Assembly (NCBI RefSeq): GCF_014203115.1
Contig: NZ_JACHIJ010000007.1
Location: forward strand, 62,001-126,000
Direction of reading: 5' to 3'
From: Afipia massiliensis
GTDB taxonomy: Bacteria > Pseudomonadota > Alphaproteobacteria > Rhizobiales > Xanthobacteraceae
DNA length: 64,000 bases
The notes under the pieces were generated by a model that saw only the letters and a list, made by a program, of their open reading frames with translations, was not told where the DNA came from and did not search any database. The stretch's first letter is position 1. Every line of letters begins with the position of its first letter. This document shows, one piece after another, positions 56,969 to 64,000 of the stretch. Both the position numbers and the translations under genes were made by a program.

Positions 56969-58359
56969 GAACGTTTCTCCTCGCGCTTCGCGCTTGTCGC
57001 CGCCGGTTCCTTGATGAGATAGCCGGTGGCGGATCGCTTCTTGTCGAGCCATGTCTGCGCTGCCTCGCGCACCTGCTCGGCGGTGACGGCGCGGATGCGG
57101 TCGGGCCACGCCCGGACATCGTCGACGCTGAGACCGACGGTGATCGCCGCGCCGTACCAGCGCGCCAGCGTGGTCTGGCTGTCCTGCGCGTAGATTGCCT
57201 GAGCGATCATCTGGGTCTTGACGCGTTCGAGTTCTTCGGCGGGCACTGGATTTTGCGCCAGCTTGGCAATCACCTCATCGATCGCCTGCTCGACCTGCGG
57301 AAACTCCACGCCGGGTTTCGGCGAAGCCGAAATTCCGAACTGGGTCGGATCGACCCCCGTGCCCTGGTACCAGGAGCCGGCGCTGACCGCGAGCGGCTTG
57401 TCCACCACCAGCGCGCGATACAGCAGCGAATTGCTGCCGGTGCCCATCAACTGCGCCAGCACTTCGAGCGCGGCACCTTGCGCAGGCGCAGCGGTGACGG
57501 ACGATGGAACGAGATAGTAGCGGCGCACGCTCGGCTGCTCGACGCGCGGATCGGCCAGCGTCACCGTGCGCGGTCCGGCAGGCGTGGGTTCCTGCGGCCT
57601 GATCCGCTGCGGCGGGATCGCGGGCTGCGGCGGAATCTTGCCGTAGGCGGCCTCGACCATCGGACGAACCTCGTCCACGCTGATATCGCCGGCGATCACA
57701 AGGGTCGCGTTGTTCGGCGCGTAGAAGCGCTTGTAGAAGGCGAGCGCGTCCTCGCGGTTGAGCTTCTCGATTTCCTGGCGCCAGCCGATCACCGGACGGC
57801 CATACGGATGGTTGAGATACAGCGCCGCCATGATCTGCTCGGTCAGACGCGCATCGGGGCTGTTGCCGACGCGCATGTTGTACTCTTCGAGCACCACGTC
57901 GCGCTCCGGCAGCACGTTCTCGTCCTTGAGAATGAGGCCGGTCATGCGGTCGGCCTCGAATTCCATCATGGTCGCGAGCTTGTCGCGCGACACGCGCTGG
58001 TAATAGGCGGTGTAGTCGTAGGAGGTGAAGGCATTCTCGTTGCCGCCGATGCGCGAGATGAGTTGAGAGAACTCGCCGGCCGGATACGCGGCGGTGCCCT
58101 TGAACATCAGGTGTTCGAGAAAATGCGCCAGGCCTGACTTGCCCGGCGTCTCGTCGGCCGAGCCGACCTTGTACCACATCATCTGCGTGACCACCGGCGT
58201 GCGGCGATCGGGGATGACCACGACGTGAAGGCCGTTGCCGAGCGTGAAGGTCGCGGGCGCCGTCGCGGTTTGCGCCATTGCGGTGTGAGCCGCGGCCGGC
58301 GCGAGCAAAAGGCCGAGCGCTGCGGCAGCGCGGACAAGGGAGAGGCGGAAAGCTGTCAT
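56965..58359 (-). CDS. M16 zinc metallopeptidase, catalytic subunit
   Basis: This 464-aa exported protease has a signal peptide (LSLVRAAAALGLLLAPAAAH) and the inverted zinc motif in SGLAHFLEHLMFKGT (HxxEH, about residue 77) with the distal Glu in RDVVLEEYNMR. GGNENAFTSYDYTAYYQRV is a hallmark. It forms a pair with the following non-catalytic gene, with 4 nt overlap. The pair likely acts in the periplasm on peptides or proteins; the target is unknown. Confidence 0.93.
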   Translation of the reverse strand: MTAFRLSLVRAAAALGLLLAPAAAHTAMAQTATAPATFTLGNGLHVVVIPDRRTPVVTQMMWYKVGSADETPGKSGLAHFLEHLMFKGTAAYPAGEFSQLISRIGGNENAFTSYDYTAYYQRVSRDKLATMMEFEADRMTGLILKDENVLPERDVVLEEYNMRVGNSPDARLTEQIMAALYLNHPYGRPVIGWRQEIEKLNREDALAFYKRFYAPNNATLVIAGDISVDEVRPMVEAAYGKIPPQPAIPPQRIRPQEPTPAGPRTVTLADPRVEQPSVRRYYLVPSSVTAAPAQGAALEVLAQLMGTGSNSLLYRALVVDKPLAVSAGSWYQGTGVDPTQFGISASPKPGVEFPQVEQAIDEVIAKLAQNPVPAEELERVKTQMIAQAIYAQDSQTTLARWYGAAITVGLSVDDVRAWPDRIRAVTAEQVREAAQTWLDKKRSATGYLIKEPAATSAKREEKRS

Positions 58360-58517
58360 GGTGTTCTACCGGATCGCAGATTTATCGCCCGGGAGACATT
58401 CAAATCCGCGAGAGGCGACGCTGCGGGACCTGAAACGATCGCCACTTGAGCGATCGTACGATGGCGGATCGCGATTATGGAGCAGCAGCCATCAGCGTGA
58501 TGGCGCGGCCGGGGCTA

Positions 58518-59249
58518 TCAATCCCAGATTTTTTCGCAACGGCCGCTGGCGGCGTCGCACTTTTCCTTTGGTGCCTTCAACTGGCCGACGCCATAGGCGT
58601 AGTTCGACGACGGGGTCTGGTAACCGCTCGGAGGCTGCGTGAGTTCGCTGCGCTCGGGCTCTGAGACGAACTTCTCGGTTTCCGTGGTCTTGCTGCCGAA
58701 CGGATTGGAGAACAGCCCGCCGACGTATCCGAGCTGCGACGGCATCATCATCAGCGGCGAGTTGGAATTGTTGCTGCCCGGGGTCGATGTATCCTGCGAG
58801 CCCTTGCTCTTCGGCGTCCGCTGCGCGAGTTCGTTCGGCATCAGCGGCATGCGTTCTTCTTCAGGGGTCTTGCGCTTCTGCTTGGCCCGTTCGCGCGCGG
58901 CTGCGCGCTCGGCAACGTCAGGATCCTTCGGCCAGTTCGGCGCCAGCTTCGACTTGCCCGTCTGCGGCGGAGGAAGATCGATCTTGGAGGGCACCACCAG
59001 CGGCGAGCGCTCGCGGTACTCGATGGAGCCGTCCTCGAGCTTCTTGCCCCCGAGGCCGCTCATCAGGTTGTCCATCAGCTTTTCTTCGAACGTCTTGCCG
59101 TCGTCCTCGTCCGCATCCTGGGCGCGAACCGGGCCTGCGCCCAGCACCAGACCGACGCCAAGCAGAATGGCGGCGACCCGAAGCGCGCGCGTCGCGGTGC
59201 GCGATGAAAGGTGCAAACCTGAACCGATGCCGCCCGTCATTGCGTTCAT
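58518..59249 (-). CDS. Exported hypothetical protein, 243 aa
   Basis: The protein has a signal peptide (ALRVAAILLGVGLVLGAGPV) and then a charged, mostly disordered mature region with the segments KTFEEKLMDNLMSGLGGKKL and ALLVVP-like SPLVVPSKIDLPPPQ. It ends with CDAASGRCEKIWD, a possible disulfide pair. It lies between lspA and the M16 pair on the same strand. Homologues of this type often sit next to lspA-M16 clusters in this bacterial family; function unknown. Confidence 0.75.
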   Translation of the reverse strand: MNAMTGGIGSGLHLSSRTATRALRVAAILLGVGLVLGAGPVRAQDADEDDGKTFEEKLMDNLMSGLGGKKLEDGSIEYRERSPLVVPSKIDLPPPQTGKSKLAPNWPKDPDVAERAAARERAKQKRKTPEEERMPLMPNELAQRTPKSKGSQDTSTPGSNNSNSPLMMMPSQLGYVGGLFSNPFGSKTTETEKFVSEPERSELTQPPSGYQTPSSNYAYGVGQLKAPKEKCDAASGRCEKIWD

Positions 59250-59363
59250 CCTGATCCGTTGTCCAAGGACTTGGCCATATCGCCGCAAACCGTTGCGCCG
59301 CAAGCCAGATTGCCGGGAGCCAAATGGCCGAAACCAGATGGCGATAGCCAAGCGTATCCCCGT

Positions 59364-59864
59364 TTATCGGGGCCTTTTTGCGGCATCCGGGGTTACAAAG
59401 GAGTCATACAGGAGGGCGGCAACCCCGGCAACGATGGCCACATCGGCAAGGTTAAACACGTACCAGTTGTAGGTTTTACCGCCGATCTGGACGTGAAACA
59501 GCGCGAAATCGACCACCGCGCCGTAGGCCAGCCGGTCGATGGCGTTGCCGATGGCGCCGCCGATGATGAGCCCGAGGCCAATCACCGCAAGGCGGGTGCC
59601 GGATTTCGCCATCCAGATGCCCAGCACAATGATTGCGGCAGCCTTGAACGCCAGCAGGATGGCCTGGCCGACCGGGCCGGCATCCTGGAACCAGCCGTAG
59701 CTGATGCCGGTATTCCAGGCGAGCACCAGATCGAAGAACGGCGTCACCGGCACGCTGCCGCGCGGGCCGAGTTCGAACACGTTCAACAGCCAGAGTTTCG
59801 ACGCCTGATCGAGCACAAGGGCTACGGCGGCCGCGATCAATCCGGAGCGGAGGAGGGGGGACAT
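59364..59864 (-). CDS. lspA: Lipoprotein signal peptidase LspA
   Basis: LspA removes the signal peptide of lipidated prolipoproteins in the inner membrane. The 166-aa protein has four helices and the two catalytic aspartates in GAIGNAIDRLAYGAVVDF and FNLADVAI, with the conserved FFDLVLAWNTGISYGWF. It lies downstream of ileS on the same strand, the usual ileS-lspA order. The 145-bp gap contains palindromic repeats, so transcription may be uncoupled. Confidence 0.96.
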   Translation of the reverse strand: MSPLLRSGLIAAAVALVLDQASKLWLLNVFELGPRGSVPVTPFFDLVLAWNTGISYGWFQDAGPVGQAILLAFKAAAIIVLGIWMAKSGTRLAVIGLGLIIGGAIGNAIDRLAYGAVVDFALFHVQIGGKTYNWYVFNLADVAIVAGVAALLYDSFVTPDAAKRPR

Positions 59865-59897
59865 CGAATCTCTCGTTATCGTGGCGGAATGTCTCCT

Positions 59898-59990
59898 CCG
59901 TCATGCCCGGCCTTGTGCCGGGCATCCACGTCTTTCTTGTCGCGGTTACCCCAAAGACGTGGATGGCCGGGACAGGCCCGGCCATGACGA
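59898..59990. repeat. Inverted pair of type B palindromic repeats
   Basis: GTCATGCCCGGCCTTGTGCC, GGGCATCCACGTCTT and AAGACGTGGATGGCCGGG, CCCGGCCATGACGATTG match the units at 5900 and 31140. They lie between ileS and lspA. Confidence 0.7.
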
Positions 59991-60009
59991 TTGACGGAAG
60001 TCCGCCTGT

Positions 60010-63009
60010 TTACCACGGCCCTTGTTCAAGCGCCTTCCATTCCCGCAGCGCCTGTGCATCGCGGGGCGACACGTCGGGATAGTCCGGATCGTCGCCGACG
60101 GTCGGCAGGATCTTCCACGACCGCGCGCATTTGGTGCCGACGGCCTTTTCGACAACGACCGCGACGCCGGGCACATCGCCGAGCGTGAACGCCGCTGCAG
60201 GCGCGTCCTCGTTGGTGACCATGGCATTTGAGGTGATGCAGACTTCCGCCAGATCGATGTCGAACAGGGTCGCGAACACCGCCTTGTCGGAGACGTAAAC
60301 CAGCGGCGAGGCTTCCAGCGACGAGCCGATGCGCTTGGCGGCGCGCTCGACTTCCAGCGCGCCGGTGACCACACGGCGGACATCGCGGATGGTCTCCCAC
60401 TTTTTCGCAAGAGCTTCATTACCGAAACGGTCGAGGTCGTCGCGGAAGGTGGTGAGGTGCACCGACGGTTCGGCATCGGGACGATACATCTGCCAGGCCT
60501 CATCAGTGGTGAAGCTGATGGCGGGCGCGAGCCATTTCAGGATCGCGTCGCAGAGAATGTCCACGGTGGTCAGCGCCGCCTTGCGGGCGATCGAGGACGG
60601 AGGATCGCAATACAGCGTGTCCTTGCGGATATCGAAATAGAACGCCGACAGTTCGGTGTTCATGAAATTCGCCAGCGTCGCGATCACCGTCTTGTAGTCG
60701 AAGTTTGCGTAAGCCGGGCGGACGATGGCATCGACCTCGGACAGGCGATGCAGCATCAGCCGCTCAAGCTCCGGCATCTCGCTGTAGGTGACCGCGTCGC
60801 TGCGCTTGAAGTGATGCAGCGTGCCGAGCATCCAGCGGATCGTGTTGCGCAGCTTGCGGTAGGTCTCGATGGTGTTCTTGAGGATTTCCGGGCCGATGCG
60901 CTGGTCGTCAGCATAATCGGTGGAGCAGACCCACAGCCGCAGAATATCCGCGCCGGAATCCTTGATGACTTTCTGAGGCTCGGTGGTGTTGCCGAGCGAC
61001 TTCGACATCTTGCGGCCGTTCTCGTCGAGCGTGAAGCCGTGGGTCAGCACCACGTCATAGGGCGCGCGGCCCCGGGTGCCGCAGCTTTCCAGCAGCGAAG
61101 AGTGAAACCAGCCGCGATGCTGGTCGCTTCCTTCGAGATACATGACGGTGTCTTTGCCGCCATCGACCTTGCGCTTGATGCCGGCGAGGCCTGGGAAATG
61201 CACCGGGTCTTCCAGCACGAAGGCGTGGGTCGAGCCCGAGTCGAACCAGACGTCGCAGATGTCGTCGACCTTCTTCCATTCCTCGTTGGCGCGCGATCCG
61301 AGGAAGCGCTCGCGGGCGCCATCGACGTACCAGGCGTCGGCGCCTTCCTTTTCAAACGCATCGGCGATGCGCTTGTTGACCACTTCGTCCTGGAGGATTT
61401 CGGCGGAGCCGTCGCCCTTTTCGCGCACAAAGACGGTGATGGGCACGCCCCACGCGCGCTGGCGCGAGATCACCCAGTCCGGGCGGCCCGAGATCATGCC
61501 GTTGATACGGTTCTGGCCCTGTTCGGGCACCCAGCGGGTGACGCTGATCGCCTGCAACGCGCGGGCGCGCAGCGTATCGCCGGTCTTCGCCGTGCCGTTG
61601 TCCGCGATGTCTTTGTCCATCGCGATGAACCATTGCGGCGTGTTGCGGAAGATCACCGGCTTCTTCGACCGCCACGAATGCGGATACTGATGCTTGAGGC
61701 GCGAACGCGCGAGCAGCATGCCGCGCTCGACCAGCGCCTTGATGACCGCTTCGTTGGCGTCGCCCTTCTCGCCCTTGTCGGTGATGACGCGCTTGCCGGT
61801 GAAGCCCGGGGCGTGCTCGGTCAGCGCGCCGTCGGCGTCGACGGTGTAGGGAATGACTGAGCTGATGCCGCGCGCTTCGAGTTCGCGTGCGTTGGCGGTC
61901 CAGACGTCGAAGTCCTCGCGGCCGTGGCTTGGGGCGGTGTGCACGAAGCCGGTGCCGGTGTCGTCGGTGACGTGATCGCCGGCGAGCAGGGGCACGGTGA
62001 ACTCATAGCCGCCCGCAAGGCCCTTCAGCGGATGGCTGCACTCGATCGCATCGAGAATGTCGGCGGAAACGTCGCCCGCTTTCTCATACGACGTGACGCG
62101 CGCCTGCTTGAACACATCCTCAGCCAGCTTGTCGGCGAGGATCAGCAGATCGCCGGTCTTCGCCCAATTGTCGGCGGGCGCATCGGTGATCTTGTAAAGG
62201 CCATAGGAAATTTTCGGCGAGAAGCTGATGGCGCGGTTGCCGGGCAGCGTCCATGGCGTGGTGGTCCAGATCACCACCGAGGCCTTGGCGAGACGGCCGT
62301 GTGCAGCGTTGACCGGAAACTTCACCCAGACCATGTCCGAGGTGTAGTCCTCGTATTCGATTTCGGCTTCGGCCAGCGCGGTCTTCTCGACCACGCTCCA
62401 CATCACCGGCTTCGAGCCGCGATAGAGCGTGCCGTTGGCCGCGAATTTCATCAGTTCGCGCGCGATCTGCGCTTCGGCCGGGAAGCTCATCGTGGTGTAG
62501 GGATGCGACCAGTCGCCGACCACGCCGAGGCGCTTGAATTCCTCGCGCTGGATGTCGACCCACTTCTGCGCGAACGCCCGGCACTCCTGCCGGAATTCGA
62601 CGATCGGCACCGCGTCCTTGTTCTTGCCCTTGGCGCGGTACTGTTCCTCGATCTTCCATTCGATCGGCAGACCGTGGCAGTCCCAGCCCGGCACGTAATT
62701 GGAATCGAAGCCGAGCATCTGCTGGCTGCGCGTCACCACGTCCTTGAGAATCTTGTTGAGCGCGTGGCCGATATGGATGTTGCCGTTGGCGTAGGGCGGG
62801 CCGTCGTGCAGCACGAATTTCGCGCGGTCCTTGGCGGTTTCGCGCAGCTTCCCGTACAGGTCGATGGCGTCCCAGCGCGCCAGAATTTCCGGCTCGCGTT
62901 GGGGCAGGCCCGCGCGCATCGGGAAGTCCGTCTGCGGCAAATAGAGGGTGCTGGAGTAATCGTTGCCGTCGGCTTTGGGGGCAACGGACTTTTGAGGCTT
63001 GTCGGACAT
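60010..63009 (-). CDS. ileS: Isoleucyl-tRNA synthetase
   Basis: IleRS charges tRNA-Ile and edits valine. The 999-aa protein has the HIGH motif ([17 protein letters not shown], about residue 80), the CP1 editing domain with [11 protein letters not shown], the KMSKS motif in [13 protein letters not shown] and a C-terminal anticodon-binding domain. The C-terminal part lacks a zinc cysteine cluster. The order ribF-ileS-lspA is the common bacterial arrangement. Confidence 0.97.
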   Translation of the reverse strand: MSDKPQKSVAPKADGNDYSSTLYLPQTDFPMRAGLPQREPEILARWDAIDLYGKLRETAKDRAKFVLHDGPPYANGNIHIGHALNKILKDVVTRSQQMLGFDSNYVPGWDCHGLPIEWKIEEQYRAKGKNKDAVPIVEFRQECRAFAQKWVDIQREEFKRLGVVGDWSHPYTTMSFPAEAQIARELMKFAANGTLYRGSKPVMWSVVEKTALAEAEIEYEDYTSDMVWVKFPVNAAHGRLAKASVVIWTTTPWTLPGNRAISFSPKISYGLYKITDAPADNWAKTGDLLILADKLAEDVFKQARVTSYEKAGDVSADILDAIECSHPLKGLAGGYEFTVPLLAGDHVTDDTGTGFVHTAPSHGREDFDVWTANARELEARGISSVIPYTVDADGALTEHAPGFTGKRVITDKGEKGDANEAVIKALVERGMLLARSRLKHQYPHSWRSKKPVIFRNTPQWFIAMDKDIADNGTAKTGDTLRARALQAISVTRWVPEQGQNRINGMISGRPDWVISRQRAWGVPITVFVREKGDGSAEILQDEVVNKRIADAFEKEGADAWYVDGARERFLGSRANEEWKKVDDICDVWFDSGSTHAFVLEDPVHFPGLAGIKRKVDGGKDTVMYLEGSDQHRGWFHSSLLESCGTRGRAPYDVVLTHGFTLDENGRKMSKSLGNTTEPQKVIKDSGADILRLWVCSTDYADDQRIGPEILKNTIETYRKLRNTIRWMLGTLHHFKRSDAVTYSEMPELERLMLHRLSEVDAIVRPAYANFDYKTVIATLANFMNTELSAFYFDIRKDTLYCDPPSSIARKAALTTVDILCDAILKWLAPAISFTTDEAWQMYRPDAEPSVHLTTFRDDLDRFGNEALAKKWETIRDVRRVVTGALEVERAAKRIGSSLEASPLVYVSDKAVFATLFDIDLAEVCITSNAMVTNEDAPAAAFTLGDVPGVAVVVEKAVGTKCARSWKILPTVGDDPDYPDVSPRDAQALREWKALEQGPW

Positions 63010-63195
63010 GAATGCTCTGGCTTGGCTCGAATGGCGCTGGCGCGCACGTAATGTGCAGCGATGAATCGATCCCGGTCTTGCGCCGAGCGTGGTGCTCAGA
63101 CGGAAGCCGGGCCGCTAATGCCTATTGTGGTGCGCTGCGCCAACATGGGGCCTAGATAGCAGGCATGGGTGGCATCGGAAAGGCCCGCAAGCCGC

Positions 63196-63999
63196 TCAAT
63201 CCGTGACAATTCCGAGTTTCGGGAACGCATCCGGCGCCGCCGCCAGCATGGCGCGGGCTTTTGCGCTGTCGTCGTCCATCTGGCGCACCAGCGCGTCGAT
63301 GCCGTCGAATTTCAGCTCGTCGCGGATGAAGCCGATGAATGCGACATCCGGCCGCTGGCCGTAAAGGTCGCCCTTGAAGTCGAACAGGAACACTTCCAGC
63401 AGCGGCGCGCCGTTGTCGAAGGTCGGACGGCGGCCGAACGAGGCGACGCCGCCGACGCGCTTGTCGCCGATCCCGACCCGCACCGCATAGATGCCGTGCC
63501 GCAGGCCGCAGGCCGGATCGAGCCGGATGTTCGCGGTCGGATAGCCAAGATCCCGCCCCCGCTTTTCGCCGTGCACGACTTCCCCGGAAATAAACCATGG
63601 ATAGCCAAGCAGCGTGCTGGCTTCATCGATCTGTCCCTGACCCAGCGCGTTGCGGATGGCGGTGGAGGACACGGCGCTGCCATCGGCGTCGATGTGGCTC
63701 TGGATGTGCACCTCGATGCCAAGCTTGGGGCCTTCGGCGGCGAGCAATGCGGGCGAGCCTGTGCGGCCCTTGCCGAAATGGAAGTCGAAGCCGACGGAGA
63801 TTCCGCTGACGCCGAGCCGCTCGATCAGATCGTGGTTAATGAAATCCTGTGCCGTCGTGCCGGCGCGCCTGGCGTCGAATGTCATGACCACGGCTCCGTC
63901 GAGCCCGGTCCCCGCCAGCAGCCGCAGCTTGTCGCGCAGTTCTGTGAGCTTGAACTGGGGCGTGTTGGGGCTGAAGAAGCTGCGCGGATGCGGCTCGAA
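63196..63999 (-). CDS. ribF: Bifunctional riboflavin kinase / FAD synthetase, N-terminus beyond the window
   Basis: RibF phosphorylates riboflavin and adenylates FMN. The visible part begins at the window edge with FEPHPRSFFSPNTPQFKLTE from the nucleotidyltransferase domain, continues with GISVGFDFHFGKGRTG, and ends with the riboflavin kinase domain (GYPWFISGEVVHGEKRGRDL, GYPTANIRLD, GIYAVRV). About 50 N-terminal residues lie outside. It is upstream of ileS on the same strand, in the usual order. The first visible codon is not the start. Confidence 0.95.
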   Translation of the reverse strand, partial: FEPHPRSFFSPNTPQFKLTELRDKLRLLAGTGLDGAVVMTFDARRAGTTAQDFINHDLIERLGVSGISVGFDFHFGKGRTGSPALLAAEGPKLGIEVHIQSHIDADGSAVSSTAIRNALGQGQIDEASTLLGYPWFISGEVVHGEKRGRDLGYPTANIRLDPACGLRHGIYAVRVGIGDKRVGGVASFGRRPTFDNGAPLLEVFLFDFKGDLYGQRPDVAFIGFIRDELKFDGIDALVRQMDDDSAKARAMLAAAPDAFPKLGIVTD

Positions 64000-64000
64000 C

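Overview
The window is high-G+C chromosomal DNA from an alphaproteobacterium. Gene content and protein style point to the Bradyrhizobium/Rhodopseudomonas/Afipia/Nitrobacter family: a DnaG whose zinc ligands are lost, a large housekeeping sigma factor with an acidic and Ala/Pro-rich insert, ROSE-type heat-shock control, and many short palindromic intergenic repeats. This is inferred from reading only; no database was searched.

Layout. 0-4.4 kb: two acyl-CoA synthetases, an alpha/beta hydrolase and a YqeY protein. 4.5-7.6 kb: an ArsR-type regulator with two SRPBCC proteins, then a LysE exporter and a DUF3592 membrane protein. 7.6-11.5 kb: an N-formylglutamate amidohydrolase-like protein, two transglutaminase-like proteins, a gamma-glutamylcyclotransferase-like protein and an isochorismatase-like hydrolase. 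11.6-16.2 kb: dnaG and rpoD. 16.3-23.7 kb: small membrane and envelope genes, a lytic transglycosylase, a second ArsR/SRPBCC pair, a diguanylate cyclase and several very small Lys-rich or membrane peptides. 24.0-33.8 kb: an accessory zone (below). 34.1-43.3 kb: galU, a second lytic transglycosylase, a DUF459 protein, a TPR-methyltransferase, ynfA and gltD. 43.4-48.2 kb: gltB. 48.5-58.4 kb: a large membrane protein, hsp20 with a ROSE-like thermometer, a lysophospholipase-like hydrolase, a selenium-binding protein and an M16 protease pair. 58.5-64 kb: a periplasmic protein, lspA, ileS and the start-truncated ribF.

The accessory zone is the most interesting part. It holds two A+T-rich foreign-looking cassettes that look like anti-phage systems. 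The first (24.0-26.3 kb, minus strand) is a PARIS-like pair: an AAA ATPase (AriA-like) followed with a 4-nt overlap by a DUF4435/TOPRIM protein (AriB-like). The ATPase is broken in frame near its start exactly at a U UUU UUA heptamer, so it needs a -1 frameshift, or the break is a homopolymer error or a phase-variable switch. The cassette is bracketed by a 13-nt inverted repeat. The second (31.9-33.75 kb, plus strand) is a retron: a hairpin-rich non-coding leader, a 59-aa one-helix membrane peptide, an XRE-type repressor and a reverse transcriptase with the retron signatures NAxxH, YVDD and (V/I)TG.

Between the cassettes lie ordinary-looking genes (a GreA-like factor, DUF4112, msrB, msrA). 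Two near-identical copies of a structured repeat lie in inverted orientation, one beside each cassette, with the heads of both repeats facing the cassettes. A long direct repeat also brackets the retron plus the second copy. Together this suggests a recombination-prone defence locus.
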